Shown piece by piece: positions 9,781 to 21,729 of a stretch of 21,729 bases of DNA. Source of the stretch: Sphaeroforma arctica JP610 (taxonomy: Eukaryota > Opisthokonta > Ichthyosporea > Ichthyophonida); the NCBI RefSeq assembly GCF_001186125.1, contig NW_014039423.1, positions 1 to 21,729 on the forward strand. The letters run 5' to 3'. The stretch's first letter is position 1. Each line of letters begins with the position of its first letter. The translations under genes were made by a program, and so were the position numbers. The notes below the pieces were generated by a model. That model made no database searches. It saw only the letters and a program-made list of their open reading frames with translations, and was not told the DNA's origin.

Positions 9781-10204
9781 GATACTGAGTTTGTATATAT
9801 ATACTTTCTAAAATGACCAACAAAGACAAGACTTTGACCTAATTTGATAGGCAGTCCGACTCGGAATCAGGAATATCACTTTCTTATAGAATAGCTTCAT
9901 TAGAAACCAATATGAGGAATTGCTTTGACCATAGATGTTGGACTCCATACTCGTATTGCGGAATATGCCACTTACATACTGCATAATATTATGGCACATA
10001 GTCATTGACTTGTGATGGTGCTTCTATAAAAGCCTCTAATATGGTCTACAACTGTCCGGTAGGTCACGATACTTAACTTACATTCGATTCAGGTTGATTT
10101 ATATAAAGATTGATTCGAAATAGAAAGAAAAAGGTCTTTGATATTTTATACATACGTACGTCGTACGTACACGTGTTGAAAGACATTATAATCGTATTTC
10201 ATAC

Positions 10205-10221
10205 ATAGCCTTCTAAATTGA
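10205..10221 (+). repeat. 17 bp direct repeat, copy 2
   Basis: Identical to 9335-9351 (CATAGCCTTCTAAATTG). See that entry. Confidence 0.7.
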
Positions 10222-10588
10222 AAAACATGTAAGTATTTTCACTTTTGACGGAGGAAGATTTTAGAAGTTTGAAATGTAAGGTGGTCGTCAGGCACCATAT
10301 GAAAATAATTTCGTATTGGTCTTTTGGGGGGTGGTTTTTTAAAAACAAATTATTTTTCAAAAAAAGAAACAAATTTAAAATAGAAGTCCGACGTCCCGCG
10401 TCCCGCGGCGTCCGTGATTTTGTTGACAATTTTTATCTATTTACATTCTTTTTGTTTTGTTTTGTTTCTCTAACAAAAACAAAAAAACATACAAACAAAC
10501 AAACAAATATGAATTTTACGTACAGTATTATTTTAGAGACTCATCATCACTGTGAAGTTGAAGGCTATGGTTATTTTTATTTATCGAC

Positions 10589-10614
10589 CTTCCGGCTTCC
10601 GGCTTCCGGCTTCC
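10589..10614. repeat. Period-7 array CTTCCGG x 3.7
   Basis: Three perfect CTTCCGG heptamers plus CTTCC, directly followed by an A-tract. Confidence 0.85.
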
Positions 10615-11054
10615 ATAAAAAAAAACAATATTTATCTCCTCTATTTTGAAATAACAGCTCGATAACTGTGTTAAATATAGATAGAAAATTATCTGCAAGA
10701 GGGAAGGGTCGTCGGTTCGGAGTCCAGAACTCCAGGCTGTCGTGTCCCAGGGCGCTACTCTAGAGAGGCCTAGTAGAGCAATTCGTATGAAATTACAGTT
10801 GAAAACGATTTCTTCACATTTTAAAATCTAGAAGACATGTCCGGTAACGAAACCAAGAGAAGACCTTATAACATAAGAAAAAGTAGTCCGTTTTACGCTA
10901 GCGCCCGCCGAGGACAACTCTTGAACTCACCAACTATATTTATAGAGGCATAGACAGCCTCACAGGGCCACACAAGAGGGGCACACAGGTGCACACAAGA
11001 AGTGGCTGTGGGGGTCTCAAAAAGGGAGACCCGAGACCCTTTGCTCTTCATCCA

Positions 11055-11104
11055 GAGTGATGAGTCTGTAGTCACTCTCGAGTCTCTGATGACTGACGAG
11101 AGAC
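11055..11104. other. Two adjacent small hairpins with equal geometry
   Basis: GAGTGA (11055-11060) pairs with TCACTC (11072-11077). GTCTCT (11082-11087) pairs with AGAGAC (11099-11104). Both have 6 bp stems and 11 nt loops. The stretch is rich in GAGTC and GACTGA words, so this may be a by-product of composition. Confidence 0.3.
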
Positions 11105-11150
11105 AGAGAGAGTGAAGACCAAAACAAAAGCTGCCTGGTCCAGTGGTCCT

Positions 11151-11435
11151 CTTTGTTTTTTTTTGGTTTTTTAAAACAAAAACTAACAATTTAGTCATGA
11201 CTGATGACTCATGATTCAACTGTCAACACTCATGTCATAACTTATAGTTATGAGTCATTGCCCGTGGTCGTGGGCGTGAGCAGTGAGGCGTTGGGCGTGG
11301 ACTGTCTGGTTTTGGCGCAAAGTGGTTCCAAGGCAGATGTTCGGTATATTTATGTATTTATGTATCATATGTATTTGTTAATTTTGGGTTTATTTGTTTT
11401 TAAAAAATAAACAAAAACAAACCAAAAAAACAAAG
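11151..11435. repeat. Imperfect terminal inverted T/A-tract arms, about 285 bp apart
   Basis: The left arm at 11151 reads CTTTG, T9, GG, T6. The right arm, read on the minus strand from 11435, is CTTTG, T7, GG, TTT. The interval could be a small non-autonomous element, but the arms are low complexity and no target-site duplication is evident. Confidence 0.25.
11204..11258. promoter_or_regulatory. Inverted pair of TGACTCA (AP-1/Gcn4-like) sites with a hairpin
   Basis: ATGACTCAT at 11204-11212 and its reverse complement ATGAGTCAT at 11250-11258 form 9 bp inverted arms. Between and overlapping them is a perfect hairpin with 7 bp stem and 3 nt loop (CATAACT-TAT-AGTTATG, 11236-11252). TGACTCA is the known core site for bZIP factors of the AP-1/Gcn4 class. 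A role here, about 680-730 bp upstream of the ZRANB2 start codon, is only inferred. Confidence 0.3.
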
Positions 11436-11473
11436 CAATTATAAAGTATATTGTCTTTCAGGAAATTTACAAT

Positions 11474-11514
11474 CTCCAGTCTCCAGTCTCCAGGGCCCAG
11501 GGCCCAGGGCCCAG
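11474..11514. repeat. Period-7 arrays: CTCCAGT then GGGCCCA
   Basis: CTCCAGT repeats pass in register into GGGCCC palindromes at 11493, 11500 and 11507. The 7 bp period is kept while the unit changes, which suggests slippage plus conversion from one unit to the other. Confidence 0.8.
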
Positions 11515-11833
11515 GGTGTCGATATGGTGTTGCTGTCAGAATAAACGGTTCAAGTTTACCGTTCACGTGGTCTTTTCTACACCTATTTTTATATTGATTT
11601 TGTTTTTGTTTTTGTTTTCAAAGAAGAAAAAAAAGAAGTATGTATGTAACGGATGGCCCAAGCCGCCGCAGCCCCTGCTCTAGGCCCAGGGCCCCAGCGG
11701 TCCAGTCCCACGCCCCAGGTCCAGGCGCCTTATTCTTGGTGTTTTTTACGACTCGAATCAAAAATGAAAACATAAGTGCAAGATAGAATGTAATAGATTC
11801 GTCTGAATCGTCTCTGTCTGATAACAAAAAATG

Positions 11834-11840
11834 TATAAAT
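11834..11840 (+). promoter_or_regulatory. Possible TATA box of ZRANB2
   Basis: TATAAAT lies 94-100 nt upstream of the ZRANB2 start codon. The surroundings are AT-rich, so a chance match is possible. Confidence 0.25.
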
Positions 11841-11933
11841 ATATGTAATATATGCACGAATGTGACAATTCAGTACATTCTCATATATTCACGGAATTAA
11901 GTACAATCTTTTTGACACCACCAAACTTGCATC

Positions 11934-15525
<3,592 letters not shown>

Positions 15526-15703
15526 AGGTAACCTTTTGGGGCAAGCTTGAGCCACATATTTTTAAGATTGTATACAATACAGGCTTAACGTATGCATTAT
15601 GAAGGAGTAGTACAGGCCTCCATCCGATGGCGGCGAAACAAAATACATTTGATCGTTTCAGCAGTCGCATTGCACTTCCTCGCTATAGACTAGGAAGGTT
15701 GAG

Positions 15704-15709
15704 AATAAA
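15704..15709 (+). terminator. Candidate poly(A) signal AATAAA for ZRANB2
   Basis: An exact hexamer 179 nt beyond the ZRANB2 stop codon, a reasonable 3' UTR length. Confidence 0.5.
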
Positions 15710-15974
15710 CACGTTTAAGCTTCAAAGTTGTACTGTGTTCCGGGTAAGATTGTCTGGGCCGGTAGTTTCTTCAAATGTTGTCATTAAAACAATAATAGCT
15801 TCATCGTGGAAACCGCCTGCAGGCATGAAATGGGAGTCAAAGAGAAAAAAAAAATTCTCTTGAGCCGCAGAACGTTCTTGCTTTAGCGAAACCATTTTAG
15901 CTTAGCTTTCCTGTTTTTGTGACCTTGATGGAATATTTGTTGCAATAATACACACGTACTTAAATAGCAGGAGC

Positions 15975-15980
15975 TTTATT
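15975..15980 (-). terminator. Second candidate poly(A) signal for the minus-strand esterase gene
   Basis: TTTATT on the plus strand reads AATAAA on the minus strand, about 375 nt past the esterase stop. It would serve as a distal site. Confidence 0.35.
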
Positions 15981-16080
15981 CACGTTCACCGCCCATTCTT
16001 ACTTTCGCGAAAACGATATAGGGTCGTAAAGGTTTGGAGAAATAATTATCGAGGGATTGGCTTTTTCTTTTTAAAATCGG

Positions 16081-16086
16081 TTTATT
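16081..16086 (-). terminator. Candidate poly(A) signal for the minus-strand esterase gene
   Basis: AATAAA on the minus strand, about 268 nt past the stop codon at 16354-16356. Confidence 0.45.
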
Positions 16087-16353
16087 GGTACGTGGCCGTG
16101 CTACTTCCGGAGGAGATACAAACGGCTTAATACACTATGCATGTAAAATGCTCATATACTATTTAATTTCTATTGTGGCCATCCTACATCCCGAGAAGAT
16201 GCAGACGACCTGACACACACGATTATGTATTGAATGTTGGTGCGCTACGGATTTGAGCTACGTGCTCAAAATTTCGACTCATACACGCTTTGATACGCTT
16301 ATAAGGTCGCTTTACCTACTATTATATATTTTGATTACCAAGAACCTATCACC

Positions 16354-19300
16354 TTACGCCAATGGATCGATTGGACATGGAAGCGAACATCCCTCATTCG
16401 CACACACTGGCTCAGGAGCACTATCACTGCTAACAAACTCTTTGAGGTACTCGTGCAAGTATTTGCCTTCCACGTTCCATTCGTAGAATTGTGGGTAAGG
16501 CAGGTAGCAATGCTGCTGATCGGAGGTTACGAACCAAGAGGCATCCTTACCAAGCGCCGAACGATAATCTGTCAGAACCTTACTAGCACGGTTCCAGTAG
16601 TTACCTTCTCCGGTGAACCCGTCACCCATCATCCAGTACGACAATCCGTTGAGCAGATCGACACCGATATCGCGGACAATGGGCTCAAACGAACCAAGTG
16701 GTCCAATTTTCTGCAGCATTCCAATCAGAATCATGGGCACTTCCTTGCCCAGGAAAGTGGAGTACCCGTTGAGCGCAAAGTCTTCCCAGTACACTGGAGT
16801 CTCCTTTGCGGTAGACTCGGTAACGTTAAGGTCGAAGCAAGATGCCATCTCGGAGCACATACCATCAGCCATACTCACGGAGGTACAAAAATCAGTGCCG
16901 TTCACCTGTTCCAGTCTGTGGCCGCCAAAAGGCATATTCAGGTCTTGCATTGAGGAAACATATGAACCGTGCGGCTCGGTTTTGGCGCCTTTCGTACCAG
17001 CACCTCCCAGTGCGTAGATCACAGCGGCAAACATACGCTGGACTAAATCGGCCTTTGAGTTGACATATGCACGTCTCAGTTTGGTTTTCTTTACATTGGA
17101 GAGTAGCCAGTCCTCGACGCCTATGGTCTTATCATCGCAGGCCTGTTTGAAACCATCACCATCCTCAAAGTCCATAATCTCCAACTCACACATGCCCCAG
17201 TCATCCTGGATTACTTCACCCACGTATGTGGTGGGGTTGGATGTCACGTTGGCCTTGGTCGTATGATTGTAGCACTTCACATTACCCGTGTCAGCCTCCT
17301 GCACCATGCTAACTTTGAATTCGAATTTGCTCTGTACAGCGTCCGCCTCTTGCTCGGGGAAGATTCCCAGGTAACTCTCGACGAAGATGTGACTGTTGGC
17401 ACTGCTCAAGCCGTATTTCTTTGTCAGGTACGGTTCCCAGATTTGTGTGCCAAGAGCACCAGCACTGCAACCGCCCAGACCGAACTTCTCGGGCGCAAGA
17501 GCCGTGGACTCGATATTCTCGTCAATCCATGCATTCGTGGACATGGTGTTGTTGTACCCCGATCTGAAGAAATGCGTGTTGAGGTCCATGATTGCCACTT
17601 TTACGTCATCGTCGTGCGCATCGCCTCCATGTACGTCACCTAGCGGTAATGAAATAGAAGGGGAATCTTTAACAAGGTGCCGCAATCTAACAATTTCGAG
17701 AAAAAAAAACTGGCCAAGTATATTAAGGCGAGAATGTTCGAACGCCATGGAAACCGTTATGGAAATAGCCTTGCAGACAAAGAGATTCGGAACGAAATGC
17801 TTGAACTGAACCCAAATCTCCAATATCAATTGAGTCAATCTAAATTATGATGCGGATATATATCCTAATATATGTCTCGAGTACACAACGTCAGTTGTAT
17901 AAATTCCGATAAAAACACAACGTAATATGCGTTTATGTCAGTATAGTCTATATGAGTGTCTGTGACTAGATAGAATGTGAAAAACAATATACACCTCGTA
18001 TTCCAATGTATAAACCATATATATATATATATATATATACGTACATATTCATATACGTGTGTATATATACTCGAATGTAAGGATAAAAATACGCAGATAC
18101 ACATACGTACAGATCCATTCACAATATATCGCCATACAAATATACATGTGTAAGTGAGTGTGAATGTACATGACTTTCATATACATATTGACATATGTAC
18201 AATCACACACACACGACTCACGCATAAACATTCAGAAATGAATACAAATACAAATACCAATACAAAAAAACTATAAACCTATATATATAATATACATACA
18301 TATATATGTATATATATATATACATAAGTTATACCTGCATTTAAACATATAAACTAGTACTAATATGTATGCATACAAACATACATTATATATAAAGATA
18401 TATATATACTCATATATACACACACAAATGTATGTACATATATATATATATATATATGTATATAAATATATGAGTACATGTTTGTAAATATAAATATATA
18501 TGAATATATATATCTATACGTATATATATATATACATATATTTATATATATATATATATATGAATATATCTATATATAAATAAATATAAACATATCTACA
18601 AATATTAATGCAGGTATATAGATATAGATAAATATATATGCATCTACATCTACATCCACACACAAAAATATATATACATACATGTGTGTATCTTTAATAA
18701 AAATTCACACGTATTCATATACACACTATTATATATATATATATATACATAAACACACACACACACATATATGTATACAAATATATACTTAGATAGAAAG
18801 ATATGCAGCTACACAAATTTGAATTTATATATACATATATATATATATATTCATATTCATATATACCTTATATCCATTTCAGTCATACTAGTTACGTGTA
18901 CAGGTGTGCGGGGTTACATGTATATACGTATACTGATATATATCCAAATACGTTTTTGACTGTATTTCATATAGAGGCACATATGTATACGAAATTATGA
19001 AATTACCATAAAACAAATGAATTGTAAATTTGCCGATACTACCTCCAAAATACATAAATGTATGCTTGTCGTGACGAAAATAATGAAATTATGACACTTA
19101 CCGGTACAGTATGATATCTGAATGATGGTCCATCCGTAGTACGGATTAAGCTCGTTCGTGTTGTGGTCACTGAAAACACCGCCATTATGAGGGTTTGCTT
19201 CAATTGAACAAAGAAAAACATTTAGAGCCTGGGTACCCAGTAACGAGCCCACGACAGGCAAATCCTGCAATACACTTTCCCAGCACGCACCGCCACCTTG

Positions 19301-20932
19301 GAAATAGTATAACACTTTTTGCCTGTTAATAGTCCCAGGTTGCACCGTGAATCCGTAGGGCGCCTCAATGCCATCCTTAAGCTTCTTTCCACATCGTGTG
19401 TGCTTCCCGTACACCGCATTCGGGTATACGAAATATCCTAGCTTTCCATCAGGATTTGCCTCCATCGTATCGAACCCACAGTCGCCGGCCTTAGTCATAT
19501 TGCACTGCACAAAATAATCCAACGCCGGTATGGGCGTGGGTGTGGGTGTGAATTCAGCTGCAGGATTCACGTGTGTTTCCTGATCGTCAACCATTCCAAA
19601 CATCTTCATCAGATTAGAAAGAATACCCTGCGGATTCTCATCGCCCGGACAAGTCACATTCGTCGGAAGATCACTTCGCGAGCTTGCAGCTCCCTTACTG
19701 TGACCTGTACCTGCATCCTTTCGAGCGTCTTGGTAGTAGTTGGGTATCCAGTATTGTGGGCCGTCTCCTCCATCTCTACGTTTTCTTGCTGCGCCAAGAC
19801 CACCGGCACTGGAAGCCTCAGTCGGCTCGGCACCTGAAGGCACAGGGGCAGCAATACTACTAACCAGCCCAGGCAGCATACCACCGACTACGCACATGAT
19901 CATCTCATGCGGATCATCAATGCTGATGTCCCACAGATCATGATGTTTCGTTGCGAAGGGTCCGGCGTGGTAGGAGACATCTTTGATGATAGTGGGATTG
20001 TCTACCAGCGCTTTGTACACCACTGTAGTGCCGAGCATATCCATCTCGGTCACCAGCACCCCCTGTTGCGTCCACGTGGTCTGACCACTGACAAGCGGGA
20101 CCAACGGGAACAGATTCATATTAGCCGCCAGAAACACATGTCTATCTGTGACTTGCAGTCCACACTCAACATCTTTCACCACACGCGTGCCATCCTCCAG
20201 CTTCGTTTCTAGGTTCATAACCGGTAGGGCCAGACGTCCAAACACTTTTCCATCGTATGCAATGTCTAAGGTTGTAGGCAATATCTGGCCATTCGTAACG
20301 CTAGGTAGTCCAGCGATGTACACGTCCTGCGTGATAGTCAGGTGTTTGGGTGCAAATCGCGAGCATTCTGAAATTCCAAACCACTTGTTAGTGAGTTCCG
20401 ATATAGGCACCTCGAGAATAGCCATGGGCATCAAAGTGGGGACCAGTCCCAGCATGCTATTACACTTGAACATATCGCTCAAAGTCTTGTTCATCCATGT
20501 ATCCGTGTCAGTGGCCCAGGACGTCTCATTGCAAAGAGCTCCGAACATAGCACCATAATCAGCTCTCATCTCACTCTCCAAGGAGTCTAGCTCTGAGCCC
20601 CACCCAGTGATGCGTACATTCTGGGCCGTCATGGTGCTGTCCTCCACACCAGACTGCGTCACCTCTGGCCCCACCACATACAAACCAACGGGTATGGCTA
20701 TTGCAAGTATTATACCGATAACTGCCACAATTATCAACATTATGAACAACCACTTGGGTAACCCACCCCAGCATGCACGCCCATTGTAGAAAAAGCCTGG
20801 CTTCTCTTTACTAGAATCATCCTCAGTCTCCTCGTACAGATCGTATCCGTTTTCAGGTTCACTCTTCTTCTCATTGATAGCGATAGACGACTGCTTGTCA
20901 TTGTCTTCATTGATGGCCAGGGATGACTCCAT
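16354..20932 (-). CDS. Membrane-anchored pectin acetylesterase/Notum-family hydrolase, 1038 aa
   Basis: Two exons on the minus strand, 20932-19102 and 17639-16354, are joined in phase 1 and rebuild SYCTG-DVHGGDAH, a signature of the pectin acetylesterase family. The start is ATG 20930-20932 (A at -3, G at +4); an upstream in-frame TTG is not needed. Residues 1-60 are an acidic cytosolic tail with a doubled SSxAINE motif. Residues 61-87 form one hydrophobic helix, and no signal peptide precedes it, so the protein is type II. Residues 90-360 are an extracellular region I do not recognise. A Ser/Gly/Ala-rich linker contains RKRR (383-386) and a TPTPTPIP spacer (462-469). The catalytic domain spans about 470-1038: YYFQGGGACWE (oxyanion region, 543-552), nucleophile Ser669 in GGCSAGALG, Asp808 in SKADLVQ, His987 in DQQHCYLP. 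There are many N-glycosylation sequons. Relatives deacetylate pectin (plants, bacteria) or remove the Wnt lipid (animal Notum); the substrate here is unknown. Confidence 0.92.
17640..19101 (-). other. Single intron of the esterase gene
   Basis: The donor is G|GTAAGT (minus strand, ending at 19101) and the acceptor CCGCTAG (17640). The intron splits a glycine codon inside the catalytic domain. It is 1462 bp, long compared with most introns in the window (about 170-660 bp), because it is filled with AT-rich microsatellite DNA. No nested gene was found. Confidence 0.9.
18017..18866. repeat. Dense AT-rich microsatellite field
   Basis: About 850 bp of (TA)n, TATG/CATA, ACAC and TATACATA variants with only short unique stretches. 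It lies inside the esterase intron. Frames across it encode only Tyr-Ile strings. Confidence 0.9.
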
Positions 20933-21729
20933 GTTGTATAAAGATACGCCAAGTATCAACCAAGCTTCGTTAATCGCTACAGGGCAACTGCATCTCTGCA
21001 GCTAATACAAAATGATCAAATTTATTTATGTACCGTTTTAGGAGTCCATGGGCTGTGTTCAAAAAAAAAAAATTCTTTTCTGGCGCCTGCCGAGTACCGA
21101 GTTGCCGAGTCTCTGGCCCCTCTGGGGCATATCGACCTGCCCTGTGTAAATTAAAAAAAAGATCTTGTGTATTCTGTACTATCTGTAGTCATAAAGGTAC
21201 CCTAAGCTTTGTGCTATTTATAGTCATTATCCACTCTACTAATGATCTTCTTCTTGCCGAGTTGTTGAATTTGATAACTATGCAAGAAAAATGATAAAAC
21301 AATTTTCATATAACTCCAATCAAATCTGAGAAAATCTGAGAAGGAAGAAGCTTCCTAAATATGCGGATTCCAGACTGCTCCAGTCTCCACTTTCCGACTC
21401 CAAGTCTCCAACAGACACCAGCAGACCAACGGCAACTGTCCACTGTCCAGCACTGTATCAGTGTACAGATGAAAAAATTGTTTTATTTTAAAAACAATAA
21501 AGAAATATAGTATACATGTGTCACACACATGACAGTTGACACAAGTAACACAACACTTCATGTGTGACTTTGTGTGATGCACTAAATATGTAATAATGAT
21601 GAGGGAAAGCTGATTAAACTCTACAGACTACAGCCTCTACTAGCCCTCTCATAGTAGAGTAGAGTAGCTAAATACTACTAGCTACTAGTAAAAAGGTTGA
21701 CACTTGGCACTTGACAGTGCTGTGAGTGA
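20933..21729. other. 5' flank of the esterase gene; no gene recognised
   Basis: The promoter and 5' UTR of the minus-strand esterase gene should lie at 20933-21060. Beyond that are poly-A tracts, GCCGAGT-repeated words (21090-21110, 21256), CTCCAGTCTCC-like words (21378-21410) similar to those in the 8.9-11.8 kb spacer, and ACTAG-type inverted repeats at the right edge. No coding exon is supported. Confidence 0.6.
21635..21659. repeat. Small inverted repeat CTCTACTA / TAGTAGAG
   Basis: A perfect 8 bp stem with a 9 nt loop, followed by further CTAG-type palindromes (for example ACTAG-CTA-CTAGT near 21677-21689). Function unknown. Confidence 0.45.

Larger units (their letters stand above)
8728..11933. 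other. 3.2 kb divergent spacer between the GATA and ZRANB2 genes, repeat-rich, no gene recognised
   Basis: The region must contain the promoters of both divergent genes. It is a patchwork of AT-rich DNA (AATAA runs, poly-A and poly-T tracts) and short GC-rich blocks built on CCAGGGCCC, CTCCAGT and CAGCCT words, for example at 8900-9180, 9430-9510, 11472-11520 and 11650-11735. Open frames here are short and biased by the repeats, and none resembles a known protein. No reverse transcriptase, transposase or integrase motif was found. The GC-rich blocks may be debris of non-autonomous elements, but no clear terminal repeats plus target-site duplications define one. Confidence 0.65.
15526..16353. 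other. Convergent intergenic region / 3' UTRs of ZRANB2 and the esterase gene
   Basis: No gene, RNA gene or mobile element is seen. Poly(A) signal candidates for both converging genes are listed separately. A GTAACC donor-like sequence lies just after the ZRANB2 stop (15530), so a 3' UTR intron is possible but unsupported. Confidence 0.7.

Noticed and set aside
10695-10720. B-box-like GGTTCGGAGTCC, possible tRNA
   Set aside because: The box does not match GGTTCGANTCC, and no A box or cloverleaf stems could be built around it.
10245-11219. Frames of 134 residues (plus) and 108 residues (minus) in the divergent spacer
   Set aside because: Composed largely of homopolymer and low-complexity translation, with no recognisable motif or splice context.
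11151-11435. A MITE-type transposon
   Set aside because: The arms are low-complexity T/A tracts of unequal length and no target-site duplication is visible. Kept only as a low-confidence repeat.
8728-11933. Retroelement, virus-like element or CRISPR array
   Set aside because: No reverse transcriptase, integrase, capsid or transposase motif, no long terminal repeats, and no regular spacer-repeat pattern was seen.
17640-17838. Extension of the esterase second exon upstream to 17838 as an independent start
   Set aside because: The first 67 residues of that frame do not resemble the family. The acceptor at 17640 and donor at 19102 rebuild the conserved YCTGD motif exactly.

Overview
The window is eukaryotic nuclear DNA with about 40% GC, GT-AG introns, long microsatellites and four protein genes. 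Gene content suggests a unicellular holozoan, most likely an ichthyosporean of the Sphaeroforma type: an animal-like ZRANB2 with an RS tail, a Popeye-domain protein, a two-finger GATA-type protein, and a Notum/pectin-acetylesterase-like hydrolase with a membrane anchor. The taxon is an inference from gene style and repeat-rich spacers, not a match to a known genome.

Layout, left to right. (1) About 253-4025, plus strand: a Popeye-domain gene rebuilt here from spliced exons. The six exons from 1504 to 4025 join in perfect phase. A further upstream exon (253-737) is plausible, and the intron between holds a six-copy 80-81 bp minisatellite. (2) 4939-8727, minus strand: a single-exon gene for a 1262-residue GATA-type zinc-finger protein, mostly disordered, with two fingers near the C-terminus. 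It lies tail-to-tail with the Popeye gene. (3) 8728-11933: a 3.2 kb head-to-head spacer with no convincing gene. It holds GC-rich GGGCCC and period-7 arrays, A/T tracts, a GAGT microsatellite and short hairpins. (4) 11934-15525, plus strand: a complete eight-exon ZRANB2 orthologue (362 aa). (5) 16354-20932, minus strand: a two-exon gene for a 1038-residue type II membrane protein with a complete pectin acetylesterase/Notum Ser-Asp-His triad; its 1.46 kb intron is almost all AT microsatellite. (6) 20933-21729: 5' flank with short inverted repeats.

The genes alternate in direction (+,-,+,-) and show no sign of a shared pathway. Individually they cover cyclic-nucleotide-type membrane signalling (Popeye), transcription (GATA), splicing regulation (ZRANB2) and extracellular carboxylester hydrolysis (PAE/Notum-like).

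The strongest points for a second look are these. Both ZRANB2 fingers are split by introns at the same place and phase, and symmetric exons carry a repeated acidic KY-L motif. The esterase is membrane-tethered and has a furin-like RKRR site. The Popeye pocket mixes classical cNMP-binding and animal POPDC features. Both GATA fingers have an unusual 16-residue loop.
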